A DNA stretch of 19,434 nt from Yoonia sp. (lineage in GTDB: Bacteria > Pseudomonadota > Alphaproteobacteria > Rhodobacterales > Rhodobacteraceae). Under the pieces are notes generated by a model. It had not been told where the DNA came from, ran no database searches, and saw only the letters and a program-made list of their open reading frames with translations. Positions 6,066-14,800 of the stretch are shown here, piece by piece (positions within the stretch are counted from its first letter, which is position 1; the number at the start of each line of letters is the position of its first letter). The position numbers and the translations under genes were made by a program. The stretch spans positions 1 through 19,434 of the forward strand of contig JAPKCP010000019.1 of assembly GCA_028822885.1 (NCBI GenBank). Reading direction: 5' to 3'.

Positions 6066-6174
6066 GGGCGAATGGCGACTTTGCGAACTAAGCCGTCAGA
6101 GGCCAAACTACCAACCAGACACTTTCCCTCGCCCAGCCCTTGGCATTTCCCCCAACTCCCGTTAATGCACGTTC

Positions 6175-6205
6175 AAGGTCTGTCCGATTGATTCGTTCAG
6201 ACCTT
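6175..6205 (+). other. Inverted repeat upstream of the L10 leader
   Basis: AAGGTCTG (6175-6182) and CAGACCTT (6198-6205) are perfect 8-base inverted copies 15 bases apart. It lies where the rplJL promoter or early leader must be, so it could be an operator or a first leader stem. No factor is known from the sequence. Confidence 0.45.
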
Positions 6206-6225
6206 TATTCGTCCGAGAAGGTGGG

Positions 6226-6383
6226 TGGACAATACGTCCATAATTCCTGCCTGAGACGGGAAGACCGGAATTTTCGAGGCTCAACCTCGGTCCTGATGGC
6301 TCCCCCGTAATGTGGACCTAGACTGTTGGGTGGTTCGCTACCCAGCAAAATTGAGCCGGAGGGGATACCCTCCAAACTTGGAG
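6226..6383 (+). promoter_or_regulatory. L10-type ribosomal protein leader of rplJL
   Basis: Multi-branched RNA visible by pairing: TGGAC (6226-6230) with GTCCA (6236-6240); AATTCC (6242-6247) with GGAATT (6267-6272); a long-range helix GGCTCAA (6278-6284) with TTGAGCC (6351-6357) enclosing GGTCC (6289-6293) with GGACC (6314-6318) and a UUCG-capped stem TGGGTGG (6327-6333) with CTACCCA (6338-6344). Then GGAGGG (6358-6363) pairs with CCCTCC (6368-6373). The last arm can instead pair CTCCA (6370-6374) with TGGAG (6379-6383), the rplJ Shine-Dalgarno. In E. coli the L10-L12 complex represses this message by binding its leader; the same role is inferred here. Confidence 0.72.
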
Positions 6384-6390
6384 TGAAACT

Positions 6391-6903
6391 GTGGATAGAG
6401 CACAAAAAGAACAACTGGTCGATGAACTCGGCCAAGTCTTTGAAAGCTCTGGCGTCGTTGTGGTTGCCCACTACGAAGGCATGACAGTTGCCGAAATGCA
6501 GGACCTACGTGCGCAAATGCGTGAAGTAGATGGGTCCGTACGCGTTGCCAAGAACAAGCTCGCCAAAATCGCCCTAGAGGGCAAGCCATGCGCAAGCATC
6601 GCTGAATTCCTCGACGGTATGACTGTTCTCGCCTATTCCGAAGATCCTGTCGCTGCGGCGAAGGTCATGGATGGCTACGCGAAGAAAAACGACAAGCTCG
6701 TTATTCTTGGTGGTGCTATGGGTGAGACTGCTCTGGACGTAGCTGGTGTGAAAGCCGTTGCCGCAATGCCATCACGCGAGGAGCTTATTGCTTCTATCGT
6801 TGGTTGTATCGCTGCACCTGCAAGCAACATCGCTGGGGCCATTGGCGCGCCTGCTTCGAACATCGCAAGCATTCTCTCAACGATCGAAGAGAACGCTGCA
6901 TAA
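6391..6903 (+). CDS. rplJ: 50S ribosomal protein L10
   Basis: 170 residues, starting at GTG with TTGGAG (6378-6383) seven bases upstream. MDRAQKEQLVDELGQVFESS is a typical L10 start; RVAKNKLAKIAL (about 51-62) lies in the rRNA-binding domain; the C-terminal helix after about 140 holds the L7/L12 dimers, here with a repeated (G)APASNIA element at about 143-159. L10 is the stalk base linking L12 to 23S rRNA. Its ribosome binding site can be paired with an upstream CTCCA, which fits autogenous control. rplL follows after 70 bases. Confidence 0.96.
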   Translation: MDRAQKEQLVDELGQVFESSGVVVVAHYEGMTVAEMQDLRAQMREVDGSVRVAKNKLAKIALEGKPCASIAEFLDGMTVLAYSEDPVAAAKVMDGYAKKNDKLVILGGAMGETALDVAGVKAVAAMPSREELIASIVGCIAAPASNIAGAIGAPASNIASILSTIEENAA

Positions 6904-6921
6904 AGCAACTTGGATTGACTT

Positions 6922-6936
6922 AGGGGCATGCGCCCT
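6922..6936 (+). other. Small hairpin between rplJ and rplL
   Basis: GGGC (6924-6927) pairs with GCCC (6932-6935) around ATGC. No T-run follows. It may affect the higher translation rate needed for L12 (several copies per ribosome), but the stem is short. Confidence 0.35.
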
Positions 6937-6973
6937 GACGTTGGAACACACTATTTAGAAACGGAAAAAGCAA

Positions 6974-7345
6974 ATGGCTGATCTGAAGAAACTTGCTGAA
7001 GAGATTGTTGGTCTTACACTTCTCGAAGCACAAGAACTGAAAACCATCCTCAAAGACGAGTATGGCATCGAACCAGCCGCCGGTGGCGCTGTTATGATGG
7101 CTGGCCCTGCTGATGGCGGCGCTGCTGAAGAAGAGCAGACTGAATTTGATGTCGTTCTCAAGTCTCCTGGCGCGTCTAAAATCAACGTCATCAAAGAAGT
7201 TCGCGCTATTACAGGTCTTGGCCTGAAAGAAGCGAAAGACCTTGTTGAAGCTGGCGGCAAAATCAAAGAAGGCGTTTCAGCTGCTGAAGCTGAAGAAGTC
7301 AAAGCCAAGCTGGAAGCAGCTGGCGCAGAAGTCGAAGTGGCCTAA
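6974..7345 (+). CDS. rplL: 50S ribosomal protein L7/L12
   Basis: 123 residues. N-terminal dimerisation domain (1-30, LKKLAEEIVGLTLLEAQELK), an Ala/Gly-rich flexible hinge (about 38-53), and a C-terminal factor-binding domain with INVIKEVRAITGLGLKEAKD and a following G-K-rich segment. L12 dimers recruit the translational GTPases IF2, EF-Tu, EF-G and RF3. The ribosome binding site (GGAAAAAG) is only moderate. The gene shares the rplJ transcript; reading into rpoB must pass the three stem-loops at 7405-7529. Confidence 0.97.
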   Translation: MADLKKLAEEIVGLTLLEAQELKTILKDEYGIEPAAGGAVMMAGPADGGAAEEEQTEFDVVLKSPGASKINVIKEVRAITGLGLKEAKDLVEAGGKIKEGVSAAEAEEVKAKLEAAGAEVEVA

Positions 7346-7404
7346 GCCCCTTCGATCGGGTCCTGATTTTTCTTGGAAAGTCGTCTCCCGTTCTTATGAA
7401 ATTG

Positions 7405-7431
7405 GCTGGATCCGCGCATTGCGGGTCCAGC
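7405..7431 (+). promoter_or_regulatory. rplL-rpoB hairpin 1: candidate attenuator or RNase III site
   Basis: An 11-bp stem with one wobble: GCTGGATCCGC (7405-7415) with GCGGGTCCAGC (7421-7431), loop GCATT. No T-run follows, so it is at best a partial terminator. In E. coli the rplL-rpoB spacer holds an attenuator and an RNase III site that set RNA polymerase below ribosomal protein output; this hairpin lies in the same place. Confidence 0.6.
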
Positions 7432-7443
7432 TTAACCTGTCTT

Positions 7444-7472
7444 AGACGTCTGCTTTGCTGAAGCATCCGTCT
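7444..7472 (+). promoter_or_regulatory. rplL-rpoB hairpin 2
   Basis: AGACG (7444-7448) pairs with CGTCT (7468-7472) and TGCTT (7451-7455) with AAGCA (7461-7465), with a symmetric TC/TC internal loop and loop TGCTG. It begins 12 bases after hairpin 1. Confidence 0.55.
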
Positions 7473-7480
7473 TGGGTAGG

Positions 7481-7529
7481 TCGCAATCGGGAGGTTATCG
7501 GTGGGACGATGATCACGCATAGATTGCGA
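7481..7529 (+). promoter_or_regulatory. rplL-rpoB hairpin 3
   Basis: TCGCAATC (7481-7488) and GATTGCGA (7522-7529) are a perfect 8-base inverted repeat enclosing a small ATCG/CGAT stem in a 33-base interval. It closes a structured region that ends about 60 bases before the rpoB ribosome binding site AAGGTGA (7591-7597). Confidence 0.45.
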
Positions 7530-7605
7530 AACTCAGTCAACAGTGTGCCGCACCGCAGCCCAGGCGACGTGACATGCGAAGAGACAAAATAAGGTGATCT
7601 AGCAT

Positions 7606-10600
7606 ATGGCTTCTTCGTTCCTCGGCCAAAAACGCCTACGTAAGTACTACGGCAAAATTCGCGAAGTTCTTGAAATGCCGAACCTCATTGAGGTTCAGAA
7701 ATCTTCCTATGATCTGTTCCTGCGCTCTGGCGACAGCGACACGCCGCTTGACGGCGAAGGGATCAAGGGTGTCTTCCAGTCGGTTTTCCCGATCAAAGAC
7801 TTTAATGAAACAGCTGTTCTTGAGTTCGTTAAGTACGAACTCGAAAAGCCAAAGTACGATGTTGAAGAATGTCAGCAGCGTGACATGACGTACAGTGCGC
7901 CTTTGAAGGTGACATTGCGTTTGATCGTGTTTGATGTGGATGAAGACACAGGCGCCAAGTCTGTGAAAGACATCAAAGAGCAAGATGTGTTCATGGGCGA
8001 TATGCCTTTGATGACACCAAACGGCACTTTTGTCGTGAACGGGACAGAGCGTGTTATCGTTTCCCAGATGCACCGCTCCCCGGGTGTTTTCTTTGACCAC
8101 GACAAGGGCAAGACCCACTCATCAGGTAAGCTTCTGTTCGCTTGCCGGATCATCCCTTACCGTGGCTCATGGCTCGACTTTGAATTCGACGCCAAGGACC
8201 TTGTGTTCTGCCGGATTGACCGTCGTCGTAAGCTGCCTGTCACAACATTGCTGTATGCACTTGGTTACGACCAAGAGGGCATCATGGATGCGTACTATAA
8301 CACTGTTGACTACAAGCTCGACAAAAAGGGCGTTGCTTGGACAACGAAGTTCTTCCCAGAACGCGTTCGTGGCACACGTCCTATCGACGATCTTGTTGAT
8401 GCGGCAACTGGTGAAGTTATCGCTAAAGCTGGCGAAAAAGTTACACCACGTTCCGTCAAGAAGCTTATCGACGAAGCAAAAGTCACCGATCTGTTGGTCC
8501 CATTCAACCAGATCGTTGGCAAGTTCGTCGCTAACGACATCATCAACGAAGAGACCGGTGCGATCTACGTTGAAGCTGGCGATGAGCTGACACTTGAGAT
8601 GGACAAAGATGGCGACATCATTGGCGGTACACTGAAGGACCTCGTTGACGCAGGGATCAAGTCGATCCCAGTTCTGGACATCGACAACATCAATGTCGGC
8701 GCCTACATGCGCAACACAATGTCGGCAGATAAGAACATGAACCGCGAAACCGCGCTCATGGACATCTACCGTGTGATGCGTCCAGGCGAGCCACCGACCG
8801 TTGATGCAGCGTCCGCGCTGTTTGACACGTTGTTCTTTGACGGCGAACGCTACGACCTGTCTGCTGTTGGTCGCGTTAAGATGAACATGCGTCTCGATCT
8901 GGATGCCGAAGACACCATGCGCATTTTGCGCAAGGCAGACATCGTCGCTTGTATCAAAGCACTGGTTGAACTGCGTGATGGCAAGGGCGATATCGACGAT
9001 ATTGACCACCTTGGTAACCGTCGTGTGCGGTCCGTTGGCGAATTGATGGAAAACCAGTACCGTGTTGGCCTGCTCCGCATGGAGCGCGCGATCAAGGAAC
9101 GCATGTCATCTGTCGAAATCGACACAGTGATGCCGCAAGACTTGATCAACGCGAAACCTGCAGCTGCTGCGGTACGTGAATTCTTCGGCTCATCGCAGCT
9201 GTCGCAGTTTATGGACCAAACCAACCCGCTCTCGGAAGTCACGCACAAGCGTCGCCTTTCTGCGCTTGGACCTGGTGGTTTGACACGCGAACGCGCTGGC
9301 TTTGAAGTTCGTGACGTACACCCGACACACTACGGCCGTATGTGCCCGATTGAGACGCCGGAAGGGCCAAACATTGGTCTGATCAACTCACTCGCTACGT
9401 TTGCGCGCGTCAACAAGTACGGATTTATCGAAACACCATACCGCAAGGTTGTGGACGGCAAGGTCACAGATGATGTGTCCTACATGTCTGCGACTGAAGA
9501 AATGCGTCACACTGTGGCGCAGGCCAACGCGAGCATGAACGAGGATGGTTCATTCGGTAATGAATTGGTGTCCACACGTAAGAACGGTGATTATACACTG
9601 TCCCCACGTGAAAATGTTGACTTGATCGACGTGTCACCAAAACAGCTTGTTTCTGTAGCGGCTTCATTGATCCCATTCCTCGAAAACGACGATGCGAACC
9701 GGGCCCTGATGGGGTCCAACATGCAACGTCAGGCGGTTCCATTGCTGCAAGCCGAAGCACCGCTTGTCGGGACTGGTATTGAAGAAGTTGTGGCACGGGA
9801 TTCTGGTGCCGCGATTATGGCAAAACGTGCCGGTATCATCGACCAAGTTGATGCTCAGCGTATCGTTATTCGTGCAACGGCTGACCTTGGGCTTGGTGAC
9901 GCAGGCGTCGATATCTACCGCATGCGTAAATTCCAACGTTCCAACCAAAACACATGCATCAACCAGCGCCCACAGGTGAAGGTCGGTGATACGGTTCTTA
10001 AGGGTGAGGTCATCGCAGATGGTCCGTCCACGGACTTGGGTGAATTGGCGCTTGGTAAGAACGTGATCGTCGCGTTTATGCCTTGGAATGGCTACAACTA
10101 CGAAGATTCGATCCTGATTTCAGAGCGCGTGACACGTGACGACGTCTTCACTTCGATCCACATCGAAGAATTTGAAGTCGCCGCCCGTGACACAAAGCTT
10201 GGGCCAGAGGAAATCACCCGCGATATTCCAAACGTCGGTGAAGAAGCACTGCGCAATCTTGATGAAGCCGGTATCGTGTATATTGGTGCGGAAGTCGGGC
10301 CTGCGGATATTCTTGTTGGTAAGATCACACCAAAAGGCGAAAGCCCGATGACACCAGAAGAAAAGCTTCTGCGCGCCATCTTTGGTGAGAAAGCATCAGA
10401 CGTACGTGACACGTCTTTGCGTCTGCCACCGGGTGACTTTGGTACGATCGTTGAGGTCCGTGTGTTTAACCGCCACGGTATCGAAAAAGACGAACGTGCC
10501 TTGCAGATCGAGCGTGAAGAAGTTGAGCGCCTTGCGCGGGACCGTGACGATGAGATGATCATCCTTGATCGCAACATCTACGCGCGTTTGCATTCTATGA

Positions 10601-11745
10601 TCATCGGCAAAAAAGCTGTCAAAGGTCCAAAAGGGTTCAAATCCAACTCTGACGTGACCGAAGAAGCATTGGCTGAATTTGGTCGTGGTGCTTGGTGGCA
10701 GTTCGCCCTTGAAGCCGAAGGCGACGCACAAGTCGTTGAAGCACTGAACGAGCAGTACGAAGCGCAAAAGCGCATGATGGATGCTCGTTTTGAAGATAAA
10801 GTCGAAAAAGTCCGTCGTGGGGATGACCTGCCGCCGGGCGTGATGAAGATGGTTAAAGTCTTCGTGGCGGTAAAGCGTAAGCTGCAGCCGGGCGATAAGA
10901 TGGCCGGTCGTCACGGCAACAAAGGTGTTATTTCCAAGGTTGTACCGATGGAAGACATGCCATTCCTCGCGGATGGAACGCCTGTCGACTTCTGTCTGAA
11001 CCCACTTGGCGTGCCGTCACGTATGAACGTTGGTCAGATCCTTGAAACCCACATGGGTTGGGCCGCACGCGGTCTTGGTATGCAGATTGACGATGCTTTG
11101 GGTGAATACCGCCGGTCTGGTGATATGACCCCAGTGCGTGAGGCCATGCGTCTTGCTTACGGTGATGACGTCTATGCTGAAGGCCTCGAAGGGATGGACG
11201 AAGCCCATCTGATCGAAGCTGCGGGCAACGTCACAAAGGGTGTGCCAATCGCGACGCCAGTCTTTGACGGCGCGAAAGAAGCAGACGTGAATGACAGCTT
11301 GAAGCGGGCTGGGTTCGATACCTCAGGCCAATCGGTTCTGTTTGATGGCCGTACGGGTGAAGAGTTCTCCCGTAAGGTGACAGTCGGCGTGAAATACCTG
11401 CTGAAACTGCACCACTTGGTCGACGATAAGATCCACGCGCGTTCCACAGGTCCATACTCGCTCGTCACGCAACAGCCGCTGGGTGGTAAAGCTCAGTTTG
11501 GTGGTCAGCGCTTCGGTGAGATGGAAGTTTGGGCACTTGAGGCATATGGCGCGGCGTACACGCTGCAAGAGATGCTCACAGTGAAGTCGGATGACGTTGC
11601 AGGCCGTACGAAGGTCTACGAAAGCATCGTCAAAGGCGAGGACAATTTTGAGGCAGGCGTCCCAGAATCGTTCAACGTGCTCGTGAAAGAAGTCCGGGGC
11701 CTCGGCCTCAACATGGAACTCCTGGATGCGGAGGATGAGGAATAA
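7606..11745 (+). CDS. rpoB: DNA-directed RNA polymerase subunit beta
   Basis: 1379 residues, full length for an alphaproteobacterium. The start has AAGGTGA nine bases upstream. The rifampicin-binding cluster is at about 529-554: SSQLSQFMDQ, then THKRRLSALG. Residues matching E. coli D516, H526 and S531 are D537, H547 and S552, all wild type, so no classic resistance change is seen. KRKLQPGDKMAGRHGNKGV (1090 onward) is the active-site lysine region; K1090 and K1098 match E. coli K1065 and K1073. With RpoC it forms the catalytic core. No intein or frameshift interrupts it. The stop codon lies in a hairpin (11744-11766), and rpoC follows after 92 bases. Confidence 0.98.
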   Translation: MASSFLGQKRLRKYYGKIREVLEMPNLIEVQKSSYDLFLRSGDSDTPLDGEGIKGVFQSVFPIKDFNETAVLEFVKYELEKPKYDVEECQQRDMTYSAPLKVTLRLIVFDVDEDTGAKSVKDIKEQDVFMGDMPLMTPNGTFVVNGTERVIVSQMHRSPGVFFDHDKGKTHSSGKLLFACRIIPYRGSWLDFEFDAKDLVFCRIDRRRKLPVTTLLYALGYDQEGIMDAYYNTVDYKLDKKGVAWTTKFFPERVRGTRPIDDLVDAATGEVIAKAGEKVTPRSVKKLIDEAKVTDLLVPFNQIVGKFVANDIINEETGAIYVEAGDELTLEMDKDGDIIGGTLKDLVDAGIKSIPVLDIDNINVGAYMRNTMSADKNMNRETALMDIYRVMRPGEPPTVDAASALFDTLFFDGERYDLSAVGRVKMNMRLDLDAEDTMRILRKADIVACIKALVELRDGKGDIDDIDHLGNRRVRSVGELMENQYRVGLLRMERAIKERMSSVEIDTVMPQDLINAKPAAAAVREFFGSSQLSQFMDQTNPLSEVTHKRRLSALGPGGLTRERAGFEVRDVHPTHYGRMCPIETPEGPNIGLINSLATFARVNKYGFIETPYRKVVDGKVTDDVSYMSATEEMRHTVAQANASMNEDGSFGNELVSTRKNGDYTLSPRENVDLIDVSPKQLVSVAASLIPFLENDDANRALMGSNMQRQAVPLLQAEAPLVGTGIEEVVARDSGAAIMAKRAGIIDQVDAQRIVIRATADLGLGDAGVDIYRMRKFQRSNQNTCINQRPQVKVGDTVLKGEVIADGPSTDLGELALGKNVIVAFMPWNGYNYEDSILISERVTRDDVFTSIHIEEFEVAARDTKLGPEEITRDIPNVGEEALRNLDEAGIVYIGAEVGPADILVGKITPKGESPMTPEEKLLRAIFGEKASDVRDTSLRLPPGDFGTIVEVRVFNRHGIEKDERALQIEREEVERLARDRDDEMIILDRNIYARLHSMIIGKKAVKGPKGFKSNSDVTEEALAEFGRGAWWQFALEAEGDAQVVEALNEQYEAQKRMMDARFEDKVEKVRRGDDLPPGVMKMVKVFVAVKRKLQPGDKMAGRHGNKGVISKVVPMEDMPFLADGTPVDFCLNPLGVPSRMNVGQILETHMGWAARGLGMQIDDALGEYRRSGDMTPVREAMRLAYGDDVYAEGLEGMDEAHLIEAAGNVTKGVPIATPVFDGAKEADVNDSLKRAGFDTSGQSVLFDGRTGEEFSRKVTVGVKYLLKLHHLVDDKIHARSTGPYSLVTQQPLGGKAQFGGQRFGEMEVWALEAYGAAYTLQEMLTVKSDDVAGRTKVYESIVKGEDNFEAGVPESFNVLVKEVRGLGLNMELLDAEDEE

Positions 11746-11768
11746 GAGTTTTTGTTTAAAGCTCTTTT
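11744..11768 (+). promoter_or_regulatory. Terminator-like hairpin overlapping the rpoB stop codon
   Basis: AAGAGTTTT (11744-11752) pairs with AAAGCTCTT (11758-11766), nine pairs with one G-T wobble, loop TGTTT, and the stem runs into TTTT (11765-11768). The first two paired bases are the last two of the rpoB TAA. A translating ribosome at the stop would melt it, so it could couple rpoC transcription to rpoB translation; low GC content makes it weak. Confidence 0.5.
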
Positions 11769-11800
11769 GGGAAACGGTTTTTACGCAAAAATCGTTTCCC
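11769..11800 (+). promoter_or_regulatory. 14-bp hairpin between rpoB and rpoC
   Basis: GGGAAACGGTTTTT (11769-11782) pairs with AAAAATCGTTTCCC (11787-11800) around ACGC, 14 consecutive pairs with one wobble. It starts immediately after the preceding hairpin. No T-run follows, so an RNase processing site or mRNA-stability element is more likely than a terminator. Confidence 0.65.
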
Positions 11801-11837
11801 AGCCTCTCCCCTTTGCACCCAATTCAAGGAATTGAAG

Positions 11838-14800
11838 ATGAACCAGGAACTGACAAACAACCCGTTTAACCCGATTACACCGGCGAAAACGTTTGACGAA
11901 ATTAAGGTCTCTTTGGCCTCACCGGAACGGATCCTGTCATGGTCGTTTGGTGAAATCAAAAAGCCAGAAACCATCAACTACCGGACGTTCAAACCAGAAC
12001 GTGATGGCCTGTTCTGTGCGCGTATCTTTGGCCCAATCAAAGACTACGAATGTCTTTGCGGCAAATATAAGCGCATGAAATATCGCGGCGTTGTCTGCGA
12101 AAAATGTGGTGTTGAAGTTACGCTTCAAAAAGTACGCCGCGAACGCATGGGCCACATCGAATTGGCCGCACCAGTCGCACACATCTGGTTCCTCAAGTCG
12201 CTTCCATCCCGGATCGGCCTGATGCTGGATATGACACTGCGCGATCTTGAGCGTATCTTGTACTTTGAAAACTATGTTGTCATCGAACCGGGCCTCACGG
12301 ACCTTACCTACGGCCAGTTGATGACCGAAGAAGAGTTCAACGACGCGCAAGACGTTTACGGCATGGATGCGTTCCAAGCCAACATCGGTGCGGAAGCTAT
12401 CCGCGAGATGCTGTCCCAGATCGATCTTGAAGGCGAAGCAGAGCAGCTGCGTGCTGACCTGAAAGTCGCTACTGGCGAATTGAAGCCAAAGAAGATCATC
12501 AAGCGTCTCAAGATTGTGGAAAGCTTCATCGAATCCGGCAATCGCCCGGAATGGATGGTTCTGACAGTGATCCCTGTGATTCCGCCAGAATTGCGCCCAC
12601 TGGTCCCACTGGACGGCGGTCGTTTTGCAACGTCCGATCTTAACGACCTTTACCGTCGTGTGATCAACCGCAACAACCGTCTGAAGCGTCTGATCGAATT
12701 GCGTGCACCTGACATCATTGTCCGTAACGAAAAGCGGATGTTGCAGGAATCTGTTGATGCGTTGTTCGACAACGGCCGTCGCGGTCGGGTGATCACCGGT
12801 GCTAATAAGCGTCCGCTGAAATCCCTTTCCGATATGCTGAAGGGTAAGCAGGGTCGCTTCCGTCAGAACCTTTTGGGTAAGCGGGTCGATTTCTCTGGTC
12901 GTTCGGTCATTGTGACAGGTCCAGAATTGAAACTGCATCAGTGTGGTCTTCCTAAGAAGATGGCGCTCGAGCTGTTCAAACCGTTCATTTACTCGCGTCT
13001 TGAAGCCAAAGGCCTGTCTTCCACAGTGAAGCAAGCCAAGAAATTGGTCGAAAAAGAGCGTCCAGAAGTGTGGGATATCCTCGACGAGGTTATCCGCGAG
13101 CACCCTGTCATGCTGAACCGTGCGCCGACGTTGCACCGTCTTGGTATTCAGGCGTTCGAACCAGTCCTGATCGAAGGTAAAGCCATTCAGCTGCACCCGC
13201 TGGTCTGTTCTGCGTTTAACGCTGACTTTGACGGCGACCAAATGGCTGTTCACGTGCCATTGTCCCTTGAGGCACAGCTTGAAGCACGCGTTTTGATGAT
13301 GTCCACGAACAACGTTCTGTCACCTTCTAACGGTGCGCCGATCATTGTTCCGTCACAAGATATGATCTTAGGCCTCTACTACACCACAATCATGCGCAAC
13401 GGCATGGTTGGTGAGGACATGATCTTCTCTGATATGGAAGAAGTTGAACATGCGCTGACGGCTGGTGAAGTTCACCTGCACGCCAAGATCCAAGCCCGTA
13501 TTCCGCAGATCGACAACGAAGGTAACGAAGTGATGGAACGCTTCGAAACCACACCGGGTCGCTTGCGTCTGGGTGCGTTGTTGCCGCTGAACGCAAAGGC
13601 GCCGTTCGCCCTTGTGAACCGTCTTCTGCGCAAGAAAGAAGTGCAGCAGATCATTGATACGGTCTATCGTTACTGTGGTCAGAAAGAATCTGTTATCTTC
13701 TGTGACCACATCATGACGATGGGTTTCCGTGAAGCGTTCAAGGCTGGTATTTCGTTTGGTAAGGACGACATGGTTGTCCCTGAAACAAAGTGGCCACTGG
13801 TTGGCGAAACACGCGATCAGGTGAAAGACTTTGAACAGCAGTACATGGACGGCCTGATCACTCAGGGTGAAAAGTACAACAAAGTCGTCGATGCATGGTC
13901 AAAGTGTAACGACAAAGTCACTGACGCGATGATGTCCACGATTGGTACGACACCAATTATGGAAAACGGCGCTGAAGGTGAACCAAACTCGGTTTACATG
14001 ATGGCTCACTCCGGTGCGCGTGGCTCTGTAACGCAGATGAAACAGCTGGGCGGGATGCGCGGCTTGATGGCTAAGCCAAATGGCGAAATCATCGAGACAC
14101 CGATCATCTCGAACTTTAAGGAAGGTCTGACCGTTCTTGAGTACTTCAACTCTACCCACGGTGCCCGTAAGGGTCTGTCGGATACGGCGCTTAAGACGGC
14201 TAACTCTGGTTACCTGACACGTCGTCTTGTTGACGTTTCCCAAGATTGTATCGTCCGTGAGGTCGATTGTGGAACAGAGCGTGCGATCACAGCAGAACCA
14301 GCGGTAAACGACGGTGAAGTTGTATCTCCGTTGGCTGAACGTGTGTTGGGTCGTGTGTCCGCTGATGATGTTATCCGTCCGGGCACAGACGAAGTGATCG
14401 TGTCTGCGGGTGAGCTTATCGACGAACGCACCGCTGATCTGATCGACGTGGCTGGCATTGCGAAAATGCGTATCCGTAGCCCACTGACATGTGAGGCCGA
14501 TGACGGCGTCTGTGCCATGTGCTATGGTCGTGACCTTGCTCGTGGTACCCGCGTCAACATCGGTGAGGCCGTTGGCATCATCGCGGCGCAATCCATTGGT
14601 GAGCCTGGTACACAGTTGACGATGCGGACATTCCACATTGGCGGCGTTGCACAAGGTGGTCAGCAGTCCTTCCAAGAGGCGTCCCAGCCGGGCAAAATCC
14701 GTTTCGACAACACAAGCTTGCTGAAGAACACAGCTGGTGAGAACGTCGTTATGGGCCGGAACATGGTCATCTCGATTGAGGACAGCGAAGGCGCTGAACT

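Noticed and set aside
6140..6166. TTGGCA with GTTAAT as the rplJL promoter
   Set aside because: The spacing is only 15 bases and the match is modest; a promoter must exist between 6066 and the leader, but I cannot fix it by eye.
7373..7400. TTGGAA-N16-TATGAA as a separate rpoB promoter
   Set aside because: Both boxes match poorly, and read-through from rplJL is the usual source of rpoBC transcript.
9181..9266. Possible rifampicin-resistance change in RpoB
   Set aside because: The key positions (D537, H547, S552) are wild type; the T539 difference from E. coli N518 is not among the classic resistance substitutions at the positions I checked and is likely lineage variation.
11937..13253. 438-codon open frame antisense to rpoC, with another of 303 codons at 13899-14810
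   Set aside because: Both are shadows of the biased codon use of rpoC; no family, no start signals, and the sense gene is beyond doubt.
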